Positions 17,659 to 26,520 of a stretch of 64,000 bases of DNA are shown here, in pieces. The stretch lies in contig CANQGU010000004.1 in assembly GCA_947623465.1 (NCBI GenBank), positions 18,090 to 82,089 on the forward strand, read 5' to 3'. The notes below the pieces were generated by a model, which searched no databases, was not told the DNA's origin, and was given only the letters and a program-made list of their open reading frames with translations. Position numbers and translations under genes: made by a program. Every line of letters begins with the position of its first letter. Positions within the stretch are counted from its first letter, which is position 1. This stretch comes from an uncultured Clostridia bacterium. GTDB lineage: Bacteria; Bacillota; Clostridia; TANB77; CAG-508.

Positions 17659-18516
17659 ATGGACGAAAATAAAATGCACTTGATAAATAAAATTTTTAAT
17701 AATGAAACTATAAGAACAATATGGGACAAAGAACAAGAAAAGTATTTTATTAGTGTTGTAGATATAGTAAGTGTCATATCAGAAAGTAAAGATGGTAGAA
17801 AGTATTGGAATAAATTAAAGCAAAGACTCAAAAATGAAGGTAATCAAACGGTGACAAATTGTCACCAGTTGAAATTAAAAGCACAAGATGGTAAATATCG
17901 TGAAACAGATGTCACTGATATTGAAGGAATGTTTCGTATAATTGAATCAATACCATCAAAAAATGCAGAACCAATTAAACAATGGTTAGCTCATTTAGGA
18001 AAAGAAAGAATTGATGAAACATTTGATCCATCGATTGCATTACAAAGAGCAATTGATTTATATCGAGCAAAAGGATATGATGAAGAATGGATTGTTAAAA
18101 GAATGAAATCAATTCAAGAACGAAAAAAATTAACAGATGTATGGAAAGAAAATGGAATTGAAGGCAATATTGAATATGCAATTTTAACAAATGAAATATA
18201 TAAAGAATGGTCAGGAATGACAGCTAAAGAATATAAGCAATATAAAGGATTAAGAAAAGAAAATTTAAGAGATAATATGGACAATATAGAACTTATATTA
18301 ACAGATTTATCAGAAGAAGCAACTAAAAGACTAGCAGCAAAACAAAAGCCAAATGGGTTAAAAGAAAATATAAAAGTTGCAAAAATGGGTGGACATGCTG
18401 CGAAAGTTGCAAGAGATGACATTGAAAAAAATCTTGGAGAGTCAGTTGTAACAAAAACAAATAAATTAAATTATAAATATATAGAAGATGAGAAAAATAA
18501 AAAAATTTCTGATTAA
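17659..18516 (+). CDS. Bro-N domain protein (phage antirepressor-like)
   Basis: 285 residues. The N-terminal Bro-N domain (about 15-110) includes IRTIWDKEQEKYFISVVDIV, KYWNKLKQRLKNEG and KYRETDVTDIEGMFRIIESIPS. Bro-N domains bind DNA and are common in phage antirepressors and host copies of them. The C-terminal half (LTNEIYKEWSGMTAKEYKQY ... NGLKENIKVAKMGGHAAKVA) is the conserved partner region of this subfamily. A decayed relative lies at 61340-61868. It has its own promoter; no other phage genes surround it. Its target in this cell is unknown. Confidence 0.8.
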   Translation: MDENKMHLINKIFNNETIRTIWDKEQEKYFISVVDIVSVISESKDGRKYWNKLKQRLKNEGNQTVTNCHQLKLKAQDGKYRETDVTDIEGMFRIIESIPSKNAEPIKQWLAHLGKERIDETFDPSIALQRAIDLYRAKGYDEEWIVKRMKSIQERKKLTDVWKENGIEGNIEYAILTNEIYKEWSGMTAKEYKQYKGLRKENLRDNMDNIELILTDLSEEATKRLAAKQKPNGLKENIKVAKMGGHAAKVARDDIEKNLGESVVTKTNKLNYKYIEDEKNKKISD

Positions 18517-18551
18517 AAATATTTTAAAAAGTGGACAATTAGATGAAAAAA

Positions 18552-18575
18552 GCACCGTCGGAAAAACCGACGTTG
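18552..18575. repeat. Short GC-rich hairpin downstream of the Bro-N gene
   Basis: CGTCGG and CCGACG arms with a 5-base A loop (18556-18572). A T run follows only in the minus-strand direction, so it is not a normal terminator for the upstream gene. Confidence 0.45.
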
Positions 18576-18689
18576 ATAATTCAAAAAAACAGTAAAGATT
18601 TATAATCTTGATATAATTTTGCACAATTCACAAAAAACTTTCATAAAATATAACAGAAAATAGTACTTTATGAAAGGAAAGTGTGAAAA

Positions 18690-19943
18690 ATGTCGAGTTA
18701 CATAATAGAAGGGGGAAAAAAGTTAGTAGGAGAAACTTTTGTCTCAGGTTCAAAAAATGCTTCGCTTCCAATAATGGCAGCAAGTGTATTAAACAAAGGA
18801 ATAACAAAATTATACAATGTGCCAAATATCCATGATACACAAATGATGATAGAAGTATTAAAAAGTTTAGGTTGTAAAGTAAAGAAAAATCAAAATAAGG
18901 TAGTAATAGATTCAAAAAATATAACCAAATTTGAAATACCAGAAAATTTAATGCATCAAATGCGTTCATCTGTAATATTTGCAGGTGCAATTTTAGGAAG
19001 ATATAAAAAAGCAACATTTTCATATCCAGGTGGATGTGACATAGGAGCAAGGCCAATAGATTTACACTTAAAATCATTTGAAAAATTAGGAATAACAGTA
19101 CATCAAAATTTTGGAAAAATAATATGTAGTGCAGAAGAAATAATACCAACAGAAATAAATTTAGACTTTCCAAGTGTTGGTGCAACAGAAAATATTATGC
19201 TTGCATCTGTTTTAGGAAAAGGAACAACAACAATAATAAATGCAGCAATGGAACCAGAAATAGTAGACTTGCAAAATTTCTTAAATAGGATGGGAGCAAA
19301 AATAGAAGGTGCAGGAAGTAATGTTATAAAAATAAAAGGAGTGACAAACTTAAAAGATGTAAGTTATAACATAATGCCAGACAGAATAGAAGCAGGTACA
19401 TTATTATGTGGAGCAGCAATTACAGGAGGAGAGATAACTTTAAAAAAAGCAAATGTAGATCATATAGCACCATTATTAGAAAAGCTAACAGAAGCGGGAT
19501 GTAAAATACAAATAAAATCAGAAGAAGTAAAATTAAAAGCACCTAAAAGACTAAAAGCAATAAATATAAGAACAATGCCATATCCAGGATTTCCAACAGA
19601 TATGCAAGCAATAATGGCGGCCTGTTTATGCACAGCATCAGGAACATCAGTAATAGTAGAAAATATATTTGAAAATAGATTTAAATATACAGGAGAACTT
19701 TCAAAAATGGGAGCTAAAATAAATATAGAAGGAAAAACTGCAATTATAAAAGGAACAAGAAAACTATATGGCAGCAAAGTAAAGTCAACAGATTTAAGAG
19801 GAGGAGCAAGTTTAGTTTTAGCAGGATTAACAGCTAAAGGAACAACAAAAGTAGACAATATAGAATATATTTTAAGAGGTTATGAAAAATTAGAAGAAAA
19901 ATTAAATAATTTAGGAGCAGAAATTTATATGATAAAAGAGTGA
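18690..19943 (+). CDS. murA: UDP-N-acetylglucosamine 1-carboxyvinyltransferase
   Basis: MurA adds enolpyruvate from PEP to UDP-GlcNAc, the first committed step of peptidoglycan synthesis in the cytoplasm. Of 417 residues, the K22-N23 pair (SGSKNASLP) binds substrate. The active-site loop YPGGCDIGARPIDLHL carries the catalytic Cys at position 116, the residue alkylated by fosfomycin. DRIEAGTLLCGAAITGG and PYPGFPTDMQA are further hallmarks. Firmicutes often have two paralogues; which one this is cannot be decided here. A terminator follows. Confidence 0.95.
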   Translation: MSSYIIEGGKKLVGETFVSGSKNASLPIMAASVLNKGITKLYNVPNIHDTQMMIEVLKSLGCKVKKNQNKVVIDSKNITKFEIPENLMHQMRSSVIFAGAILGRYKKATFSYPGGCDIGARPIDLHLKSFEKLGITVHQNFGKIICSAEEIIPTEINLDFPSVGATENIMLASVLGKGTTTIINAAMEPEIVDLQNFLNRMGAKIEGAGSNVIKIKGVTNLKDVSYNIMPDRIEAGTLLCGAAITGGEITLKKANVDHIAPLLEKLTEAGCKIQIKSEEVKLKAPKRLKAINIRTMPYPGFPTDMQAIMAACLCTASGTSVIVENIFENRFKYTGELSKMGAKINIEGKTAIIKGTRKLYGSKVKSTDLRGGASLVLAGLTAKGTTKVDNIEYILRGYEKLEEKLNNLGAEIYMIKE

Positions 19944-19953
19944 TGCTTTTGGG

Positions 19954-19986
19954 GACGGAGAAAAAAATAACTCCGTCTTTTTTTTA
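19954..19986 (+). terminator. Terminator of murA
   Basis: GACGGAG and CTCCGTC arms around an A-rich loop, followed by nine T. Confidence 0.9.
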
Positions 19987-20017
19987 TCTCAAAAAAATCG
20001 CTTTGTCTTTTTTAGTA

Positions 20018-20045
20018 TTGACAATTAAAAAAATCATTATATAAT
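20018..20045 (+). promoter_or_regulatory. Promoter of cmk-plsC
   Basis: TTGACA (20018-20023) and TATAAT (20040-20045) with a 16-base spacer. Confidence 0.7.
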
Positions 20046-20178
20046 AATAAAAGGCTCGCTTTTTATTCATAAAGGTAAAGTAAAAAAATAGAATTAATTA
20101 ATTTTTGAGTAAAGAAAAGTGTAAAGAATTTTAAATGATTCAAATTAATTTGAGCTAAAAGAGAGGAAGAAAATAAAA

Positions 20179-20856
20179 ATGGGATTTGTAGTAGCAGTTG
20201 ATGGACCTGCAGGAAGCGGAAAAGGGACAGTAACAAAATTAATTGCAGAAAGATTAAATTTAATATCAATAGATACAGGAGCAATGTATAGATGTGTTGC
20301 ATTAGACTGTTTAAATAAAAATATTAGTAGTTCAGATTTAGAAGGAATTGCAAATGTTTTGAAAGATATAAAAATAGAATTAAAAAAAGAAAATGGAATT
20401 CAAAAAGTATATTTAAACAATAACGATGTAACAGAAGAAATCAGAACAGCAAAGGTTGACAATGTAGTTGCAGTATTTGCAGCCATAAAAATAATAAGAG
20501 ATAAAATTACTCCAATTCAAAAAGAAATGGGAAAGACTAAAAATATAATAATGGAAGGTAGAGACATTGGAACAGTTGTATTTCCAAATGCTGATGTAAA
20601 AATCTTTTTAGACTGTTCTTTAGAGGAAAGAGCAAAAAGAAGATATAAACAAAATTTAGAAAAAGGAATTGAAACACCATACGAAGAAGTGCTAGAATCT
20701 ATAATAAAAAGGCATAAATTAGAAACTGAAAGAGATATTTCACCACTTGTGCAAGCTGAAGATGCAATTTATGTAGATTCAAGTAATTTAAGTATAGAAG
20801 AAGTTACAAACAAAATAATAGAAATAATAAAAGAAAAACGGAGGGTGTTAAATTGA
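20179..20856 (+). CDS. cmk: Cytidylate kinase
   Basis: 225 residues; phosphorylates CMP/dCMP with ATP in pyrimidine salvage. The N-terminal P-loop is DGPAGSGKGTV, followed by ISIDTGAMYRCVAL (nucleotide-monophosphate binding) and GRDIGTVVFPNADVKIFLD, all typical. The stop codon overlaps the TTG start of the following plsC, so the two are translationally coupled. Just before the stop, GGAGG serves as the next gene's ribosome site; it is preceded by AAAAAC, and removing that C (20839) would give a perfect AAAGGAGG and an earlier cmk stop. Confidence 0.95.
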   Translation: MGFVVAVDGPAGSGKGTVTKLIAERLNLISIDTGAMYRCVALDCLNKNISSSDLEGIANVLKDIKIELKKENGIQKVYLNNNDVTEEIRTAKVDNVVAVFAAIKIIRDKITPIQKEMGKTKNIIMEGRDIGTVVFPNADVKIFLDCSLEERAKRRYKQNLEKGIETPYEEVLESIIKRHKLETERDISPLVQAEDAIYVDSSNLSIEEVTNKIIEIIKEKRRVLN

Positions 20857-21455
20857 AAAACATTTTATGCAAAATTTTAAGATGGATAGTAAGATCTGTA
20901 ATATTTATATATTGTAAGATAGTATATAGATTAAAAATAGAAGGAACAGAAAATATTCCAAAAACAGGAGGATTAATATTTTGTGGAAACCACACAACAA
21001 TGCTCGATCCACCATTAATAGTAATAACTTGTAAAAGAGATGATACAAGATTTATTGCAAAAGAAGAACTTGCGAAAAATCCATTTATGGCACTACTTGG
21101 AAAAATATTTAATGTAATATTAGTAAAAAGAAACGAAAAAGACTTAGGACCAATGAAAGATGCACTAAAAACATTAAAACAAAATAAATGTATAGCTCTA
21201 TTTCCAGAAGGAACAAGAAATGGACTAAAAAAAGGTATAAAACCAAAAACAGGTGTTGCATATTTTGCTTTAAATACTAATGCAACAGTAATTCCAGTAG
21301 GAATAACAGGGGGACAAAAGCTATTTCAAAAAGCAATTATTACATATGGAAAACCTATGAACTTAGAAGAATACAAGAAAAATAAAAAAGATAAAGAAAC
21401 TGCTGAAATAGTAACAAATAAAATTATGGAAAATATTATGAGTTTAGTAAAATAG
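20853..21455 (+). CDS. plsC: 1-acyl-sn-glycerol-3-phosphate acyltransferase
   Basis: 200 residues; makes phosphatidic acid by acylating lysophosphatidic acid at the membrane. Motifs: NHTTMLDPP (catalytic H-x4-D), FIAKEELAKNPFM, FPEGTRNG (substrate phosphate binding) and VIPVGITG. A single N-terminal hydrophobic segment (about 10-25) is consistent with membrane attachment. The cmk-plsC order is common in Clostridia. This copy is far closer to canonical PlsC than the two at 2422-4048 and is likely the housekeeping enzyme. Start is TTG. Confidence 0.9.
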   Translation: MKNILCKILRWIVRSVIFIYCKIVYRLKIEGTENIPKTGGLIFCGNHTTMLDPPLIVITCKRDDTRFIAKEELAKNPFMALLGKIFNVILVKRNEKDLGPMKDALKTLKQNKCIALFPEGTRNGLKKGIKPKTGVAYFALNTNATVIPVGITGGQKLFQKAIITYGKPMNLEEYKKNKKDKETAEIVTNKIMENIMSLVK

Positions 21456-21482
21456 ACTAGAGGCCAAAATCTAGTTTTTTAT
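21456..21482 (+). terminator. Terminator of cmk-plsC
   Basis: ACTAGA and TCTAGT arms followed by a T run, overlapping the stop codon region. Confidence 0.65.
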
Positions 21483-21504
21483 ACTCTTGGCTTAGTTGAT
21501 TTAA

Positions 21505-21531
21505 AAATAAAAAAGAGAGGATAATCCTCTC
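21505..21531 (-). terminator. Terminator of the small minus-strand gene
   Basis: GAGAGGA/TCCTCTC hairpin; read on the minus strand it is followed by a T-rich run. Confidence 0.65.
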
Positions 21532-21557
21532 CCTTCCCTCTTTTTCTAAAAGATGAT

Positions 21558-21746
21558 TTAGGATTCGCTTCCTCTAGCGACTCTCTTTAATTTGTCTGTC
21601 CACTCATCTGGTTCAAACTGTTCATCGATATCGCGAGAAAATTCTGCAACTGAATGTCTACGCTCATCTCCGGTTGTTCCCCAAAGAGCCATAGCTCTCT
21701 CATAGTACTCACTATAATCCCAAGAATCCATTTTTTTTCTAGACAT
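21558..21746 (-). CDS. Small charged protein of unknown function (62 residues)
   Basis: I do not recognise this protein. It begins MSRKKMDSWDYSEYYERAMA and is rich in Asp, Glu, Arg and Trp (WGTTGDERRH, QFEPDEWTDKLKR), with no Cys and no signal peptide or membrane segment. The gene is convincing: AAGGAGG sits 7 bases before the ATG, a consensus promoter (21855-21827) drives it, and it has its own terminator. Its base composition is less AT-rich than its neighbours. A palindromic site lies at the expected transcription start. It is divergent from typA. A small regulatory or stress protein is possible but unproven. Confidence 0.7.
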   Translation of the reverse strand: MSRKKMDSWDYSEYYERAMALWGTTGDERRHSVAEFSRDIDEQFEPDEWTDKLKRVARGSES

Positions 21747-21801
21747 ATTATTCCTCCTTAAACTTAAATTATTAAAAAGTTACGAAAAAGAGGGGGTTCT
21801 G

Positions 21802-21821
21802 CGATATCACAATTGGTATCG
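21802..21821. promoter_or_regulatory. Palindromic operator candidate at the small gene's transcription start
   Basis: CGATA (21802-21806) and TATCG (21817-21821) are symmetric around CAATTG-like centre sequence, just downstream of the minus-strand -10 box, a usual repressor position. Confidence 0.45.
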
Positions 21822-21826
21822 TCAAA

Positions 21827-21855
21827 ATTGTATCATAATTATGTAAATTTGTCAA
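21827..21855 (-). promoter_or_regulatory. Promoter of the small minus-strand gene
   Basis: On the minus strand TTGACA (21855-21850) and TACAAT (21832-21827), 17-base spacer. Confidence 0.75.
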
Positions 21856-21884
21856 TTAAATACACTATTAAAATTTGTTACAAA

Positions 21885-21913
21885 TTGACAAAAAAATACA
21901 AATATAGTATAAT
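21885..21913 (+). promoter_or_regulatory. Consensus promoter of typA
   Basis: Perfect TTGACA (21885-21890) and TATAAT (21908-21913) with a 17-base spacer: the strongest-looking promoter in the window. Confidence 0.9.
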
Positions 21914-21991
21914 AACAAAGTTAGTAAATAGGAAGAAATGTAAATTCAAGGAAAAAGACCTTGAGGCAAAAAGAGAAAGGAAGAATAAAAA

Positions 21992-23813
21992 ATGAACAAC
22001 CAAAAAATAAGAAACATAGCAATAATAGCACACGTAGACCATGGAAAAACAACACTAGTAGATAGTTTATTAAGACAAAGCCATGTATTTAGAGAAAACG
22101 AACAAGTAGAAGAAAGAGTTATGGACTCAAACGATTTAGAAAAAGAAAGAGGAATAACAATATTATCAAAAAATACATCAGTAATGTATAAAGACATAAA
22201 AATAAATATAGTAGACACACCAGGACATGCAGACTTTGGTGGAGAAGTAGAAAGAGTACTAAAAACAGTTGATGGAGTACTTTTATTAGTTGATGCCTTT
22301 GAAGGGGCAATGCCACAAACAAGAGAAGTCTTGAAAAAAGCATTAGCATTAAATTTAAAACCAATAGTTGTAATAAATAAAATAGATAGACCAGGAAGCA
22401 ACCCAGAAAAAGTTGTAGACCAAGTAATAGAATTATTTATAGAATTAGATGCAACAGATGAACAGTTAGAATTCCCTGTTGTATATACATCAGCAAAAAA
22501 TGGTACATCAAAAATAAATCTATCAGATGAAGATAGTGATATGACACCACTTTTTGAAACAATGATAAATTCTATAGAAGCACCAAACTGTGAAGAAGAT
22601 GGACCTGCTCAAATGCTAGTTTCAAACATAGATTATGATGATTATGTTGGAAGAATAGGAGTAGGAAGAGTAGAACGTGGAAAATTTAAAGTTGGAATGA
22701 CAGTTAGTGTATGTAAATCAGACGATACTATTTCACAAGGAAAAATAGCAAAACTATACACACATGTTGGACTAAAAAAAGTAGAAGTAGAAGAAGTAAC
22801 AGCAGGAGATATTATAGAATTTGCAGGAATATCAGAAATAAGTATAGGAGAAACAGTATGTGACCCTGAACATATAGAAAAAATTCCATTTGTAAACATA
22901 GATGAGCCAACAGTTACAATGACATTTAGTGTAAACAATGGACCATTTGCAGGTAGAGAAGGAGAATTTGTAACATCAAGACACATTAGAGATAGACTAT
23001 TTAAAGAACTAGAAAGAAATGTATCACTTCGTGTAAAAGAAGGAGAAACTCCAGATTCTTTTGAAGTATCAGGAAGGGGAGAACTTCATTTATCTGTATT
23101 AATAGAAACAATGAGAAGGGAAGGATTTGAGCTTTTAGTATCTCGTCCAAAAGTTATTATAAAAGAAATTGATGGTGTAAAATGTGAGCCTATAGAAACA
23201 TTAGTTGTAAATGTACCAGACGATTCTTGTGGAACGGTTATAGAAAAACTTGGAAGAAGAAAAGCTGAAATGGTAAATATGGAACCGGCTGAAGACCGGT
23301 CATACAAAAATAGAATTTAATATTCCTGCAAGAGGTTTAATAGGATACAGAACAGAATTTTTAACAGACACAAAAGGTGAAGGAACAATGGCAAGTATGT
23401 TTAAAGGCTATGAACCATTTAAAGGAGAAGTAGTTGCTAGAGTTCGTGGAACAATAGTAGCATTTGAAGCAGGAAAATCTATAACATATGGATTATTTAA
23501 TGCACAAGAAAAAGGAGACTTATTTATAGGTCCAGGTGTAGAAGTATATGAAGGAATGATAGTAGGTTTAAATTCAAGAGGAGAAGATTTAGCTGTAAAT
23601 GTATGTAAAGAAAAACATTTAACAAATACAAGAGCATCAGGTTCAGATGAAGCACTACATTTAGTTCCACCAATCCAAATGAGCTTAGAAAAAGCAATAG
23701 AATTTATACAAGATGATGAACTAGTTGAAGTTACACCAAAATCAATAAGATTAAGAAAGAAAATATTAAATAACAAAGAAAGAGAAAGAGCAGCAAGAAA
23801 TAACAATAAATAA
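21992..23813 (+). CDS. typA: GTP-binding protein TypA/BipA, with one frameshift in this sequence
   Basis: A ribosome-associated translational GTPase involved in 50S assembly and stress or cold growth. N-terminal GTPase motifs: AHVDHGKTTLVDSLL (G1), RGITILSKN (G2), DTPGHADFGGE (G3), NKIDRPGS (G4) and TSAKNGT (G5). Then come the EF-Tu-like domain 2, two EF-G-like domains and the TypA-specific C-terminal domain (GTMASMFKGYEPFKGEV ... NTRASGSDEALHL). The frame breaks at about 23297: as written it reads AEDRSYKNRI and stops. Removing one C in GACCGGT restores AEDGHTKIEFNIPARGLIGY and a 606-residue protein of normal length. The gene appears otherwise intact. Confidence 0.93.
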
Positions 23814-23843
23814 ATGGTATTCAAATAAGGAAGATAGTAGATA

Positions 23844-24527
23844 ATGAATAAAGAAAAATTAGAGCAAATAAAACAAAAAGCATTAGAAGACAAAATTCCA
23901 ATAATAATGGATGATACACTGCAAGAAATAGAAAAAACATTAAAAAAATGTCCACCTAAAAATATATTGGAAATTGGGACAGCTGTTGGATATTCTGCAA
24001 TATGTTTTACAAATTTTTTAGATGAAAAGGGAAAAATAGATACTATAGAAAGAGATGTAGAAAGAGTAGAGACTGCAAAACAAAATATAAAAGAAATGGA
24101 GCTAGAAGACAAAATAAACATATATGTTGGAGATGCAGTAGAAATATTACCAACTTTAAATAAAAAATACGATATGGTTTTTATTGATGCTGCAAAAGGA
24201 AAATATCCATTTTTCTTAAAAGAAGCTTTAAGAATGTTATCCGCAGAAGGTACAATATTTGCGGATAATATTTTATACAAAGGATATGTAATGAGTGATT
24301 ATAACAAACATAAACAACGTACAGCAGTTAGAAATTTAAGAGAATATATAGCAGAGGTTACTCAAAATCCTAATTTAGAAACTGAAATTTTAGAAGTAGG
24401 TGATGGTCTCGCTATAACGAAATTTGCGGTCAATGGGAAACGGTCATTTGGGACGTCCTTTTTTGACACGCTCTATAAATATATTAAATTAATAAAAAAG
24501 TGTGTCAAAAAAGGACGTCCCAAATGA
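23844..24527 (+). CDS. trmR: tRNA 5-hydroxyuridine methyltransferase (TrmR/YrrM-type O-methyltransferase)
   Basis: 227 residues, class I SAM-dependent fold. SAM-binding loop LEIGTAVGYSAI (about 41-52), IDTIERDVERVETA (acidic ribose-binding end of strand 2), GDAVEILPTL and the catalytic-metal region MVFIDAAKGKYPFF, then DNILYKGYV. In Bacillus subtilis YrrM (TrmR) methylates 5-hydroxyuridine at wobble position 34 made by the U32-family TrhP; here trhP follows directly, supporting the same role. The native protein probably ended just after GDGLAITK; the last ~28 residues (GKRSFGTSFFDTLYKY onward) are encoded by an inserted hairpin repeat (24427-24544). Confidence 0.85.
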   Translation: MNKEKLEQIKQKALEDKIPIIMDDTLQEIEKTLKKCPPKNILEIGTAVGYSAICFTNFLDEKGKIDTIERDVERVETAKQNIKEMELEDKINIYVGDAVEILPTLNKKYDMVFIDAAKGKYPFFLKEALRMLSAEGTIFADNILYKGYVMSDYNKHKQRTAVRNLREYIAEVTQNPNLETEILEVGDGLAITKFAVNGKRSFGTSFFDTLYKYIKLIKKCVKKGRPK

Positions 24528-24544
24528 CCGTTTCCTATTGACCG
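24427..24544. repeat. 118-base hairpin repeat inserted at the 3' end of trmR
   Basis: 45-base arms at 24427-24471 and 24500-24544 pair with two mismatches around a 28-base loop. The arms contain GGGACGTCCTTTTTTGACAC, seen again at 60654-60673. The repeat supplies the new C-terminal codons and stop (24525-24527) of trmR and ends 24 bases before trhP, so it lies within a two-gene transcript. Confidence 0.85.
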
Positions 24545-24568
24545 TATTACTAAAAAGAGAGGTGTAAT

Positions 24569-25802
24569 ATGAAAAAACCGGAATTACTTGCACCAGCAGG
24601 GTCTTTTGAAAAAGCAAAAATAGCATTTCTATATGGAGCAGATGCAGTATACTTAGGAACTGCAAGTTTATCTTTAAGGTCAAGAGCAGCCATTGATGAT
24701 GAAGATTTATTTAAAACAATAGAATATGCACATACACTTGGAAAAAAAGTATATGTAGCAATGAATATTTATGCATGGGATACAGACTATGCAGAAATAC
24801 ATTCAATGTGTAAAAAATTAAATGAAATTAAGCCAGATGGAATTATAGCTTCAGATCCGGGAGTTATTTCTTCAGTCTTAAAATATGCACCAGACATTCC
24901 GGTAAACATTAGCACACAAAGTAATCTTGTAAGTTTAGAAGCTTGTAAGTTTTGGTATGAGCAAGGTGCAAAAAGAATGATTTTAGCAAGAGAATTAGAC
25001 AAAAATCAACTAAAATACATAATGGAAAACAAACCAAAAGATATGGAAATAGAAATATTTATTCATGGTGCAATATGTTTTGCATATTCAGGAAGATGCT
25101 TTTTAAGTGATTTTTTATGTGGTAGAAGTGCAAACTATGGAAGTTGTGCTCAAAGTTGCAGATGGTCTTATAATGTATATTTAGAAGAAAAAAATAATCC
25201 GGGAAATCTAATGCCTGTTGAAATTGATGAGCATGGTACAAGCATTTTATCTTCTAAAGATTTATGCTTAATAAACGAACTTCCTGAAATTATTGACTTA
25301 GGGGTAGATAGTTTAAAAATAGAGGGAAGACTAAAAACAGAATATTACATAGCAAGCATTGTAAGTGTTTACAGAGCAGCAATAGACGACTATTTAGCAA
25401 ATCCAACTGAGTATAATCCAGAAAAATACATGAAAGAAATTGAAAAAATAAAGACAAGAGGACTTACAACATTTTATTTTAACAGTAGAGAAAATAAAGA
25501 TATTCAAGAATATGAAGGAAAGCAATACAATGCAAATTATGAATTTGGTGGAAAAGTTGTAAAATATGAAGAAGAAAAATCTACAATAGAAATAAGAAAC
25601 AAATTATCTATTGGAGATGAATTAGAAATACTTATTCCAAATAAGTTAGAACCTGTTAAATTTACAATAGACAACTTGTGGGATGTGGAAACAGACGAAA
25701 AAATAGACACCGTAAACCCACGGAAAGCAAGGCCAACAAGTAAAAATAAAATTACCAATAAAAGTAGAAGAAAATTGGATTTTAAGAAGAAAAAAAAATT
25801 AA
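24569..25802 (+). CDS. trhP: tRNA wobble-uridine hydroxylation protein TrhP (peptidase U32 family), with one frameshift in this sequence
   Basis: Corrected length 410 residues. N-terminal MKKPELLAPAGSFEKAKIA and GADAVYLG, SDPGVISSVLKYAPDIPVNIS, HGAICFAYSGRCFLSD and the Cys set C-x6-C-x8-C-x3-C (GRC...FLC...GSCAQSC) typify this family; related members bind an iron-sulfur cluster. SLKIEGRLKTEYYIASIV is the signature motif. In Bacillus it makes 5-hydroxyuridine in tRNA, which TrmR (upstream gene) then methylates. As written the C-terminus is scrambled after VNP. Removing the C at 25721 gives GKQGQQVKIKLPIKVEENW and ILRRKK, the usual family ending, with a stop at 25800-25802. Uncorrected, it ends at 25813. 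Confidence 0.88.
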
Positions 25803-25873
25803 AAACATCATAATTTCACTATTTTTAGTAGGCTTAAATTATAAAGTTTATAGTTATAAGGAGGAATTAGAAG

Positions 25874-26467
25874 ATGTATAATGAAAAATTAGAACCAATA
25901 CTAGAAGATTTAGAAAACAAAGAAATAGAAATTGCAGGTGGAAGTGTTGTTGGCATGGTGCTTTCAGAATTAAATTCACTTATAAAATATATATGTAATT
26001 TAACAATAGGAAAGAAAAAATATGCAGATGTTGAAGAAGAAGTTATAAAAATAAAAGAAGAAGCAGAAAATTTAAAAAAAGAAGTTCTTCAAATAATAGA
26101 CAAAGACAAAGAGGTATTAGAAGAAATTTTAAGCAGCTATAAAATAAGAAAAGAAGAACCTCTAAAATATCAAGAAGCAAATAAACAAGCTGTAGAATTT
26201 TGTATGAAAGTTACGGAAAAAGCATTAGAAACTTTAAAGCTTACAAACAAAATAAGTAAAATTGGAAACCAAATGTTATCTAGTGATTTTAAAATATGTA
26301 GCTACTATGGTATGGCATCTGTTGAAGCAAGTATTGTAAATGTAAAAATTAATTTAGAATCTATACAAGATGAACAGTACAAATTTGAAACAAAATTAAA
26401 ATATTTAAAAATGCATAGTGATGCAGAACTTATAAAACTTGAAATTTTAAAAGGTTATGTTGTTTAA
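25874..26467 (+). CDS. fchA: Methenyl-tetrahydrofolate cyclohydrolase (FchA-like, formiminotransferase-cyclodeaminase family)
   Basis: 197 residues, all-helical. The N-terminal EIAGGSVVGMVLSELNSLIKYICNLTIGKKKY matches the GGGS-x-A-x4-A-x-AL-x3-V-x-NLT-x-GK-x-Y signature of the cyclodeaminase domain, although the first Gly residues vary (AGGSV). The C-terminal half shows alternating Lys/Glu helices and a late SDFKICSYYGMASVEASIVNVKINL, where relatives have SD-x3-G-x4-A-x3-A-x-NV-x-IN. In clostridia this protein hydrolyses methenyl-THF. It sits directly before folD, whose own cyclohydrolase residues look replaced, so it probably supplies that step. Confidence 0.8.
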   Translation: MYNEKLEPILEDLENKEIEIAGGSVVGMVLSELNSLIKYICNLTIGKKKYADVEEEVIKIKEEAENLKKEVLQIIDKDKEVLEEILSSYKIRKEEPLKYQEANKQAVEFCMKVTEKALETLKLTNKISKIGNQMLSSDFKICSYYGMASVEASIVNVKINLESIQDEQYKFETKLKYLKMHSDAELIKLEILKGYVV

Positions 26468-26520
26468 TATAAAATAAATCTAAGTTTAATTTTATATAAA
26501 TATGTTAATTTAAATTTATA

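Noticed and set aside
16130-18516. Prophage remnant around the SUMF1-like and Bro-N genes
   Set aside because: There is no integrase, terminase, portal or other structural gene, and each gene has its own promoter.
18552-18575. Terminator for the Bro-N gene
   Set aside because: The hairpin is strong, but the T run is on the wrong side for plus-strand termination.
21813-21995. A 60-codon plus-strand frame between the small gene and typA
   Set aside because: It overlaps both divergent promoters, lacks a ribosome site and encodes a low-complexity Lys/Tyr/Asn-rich peptide.
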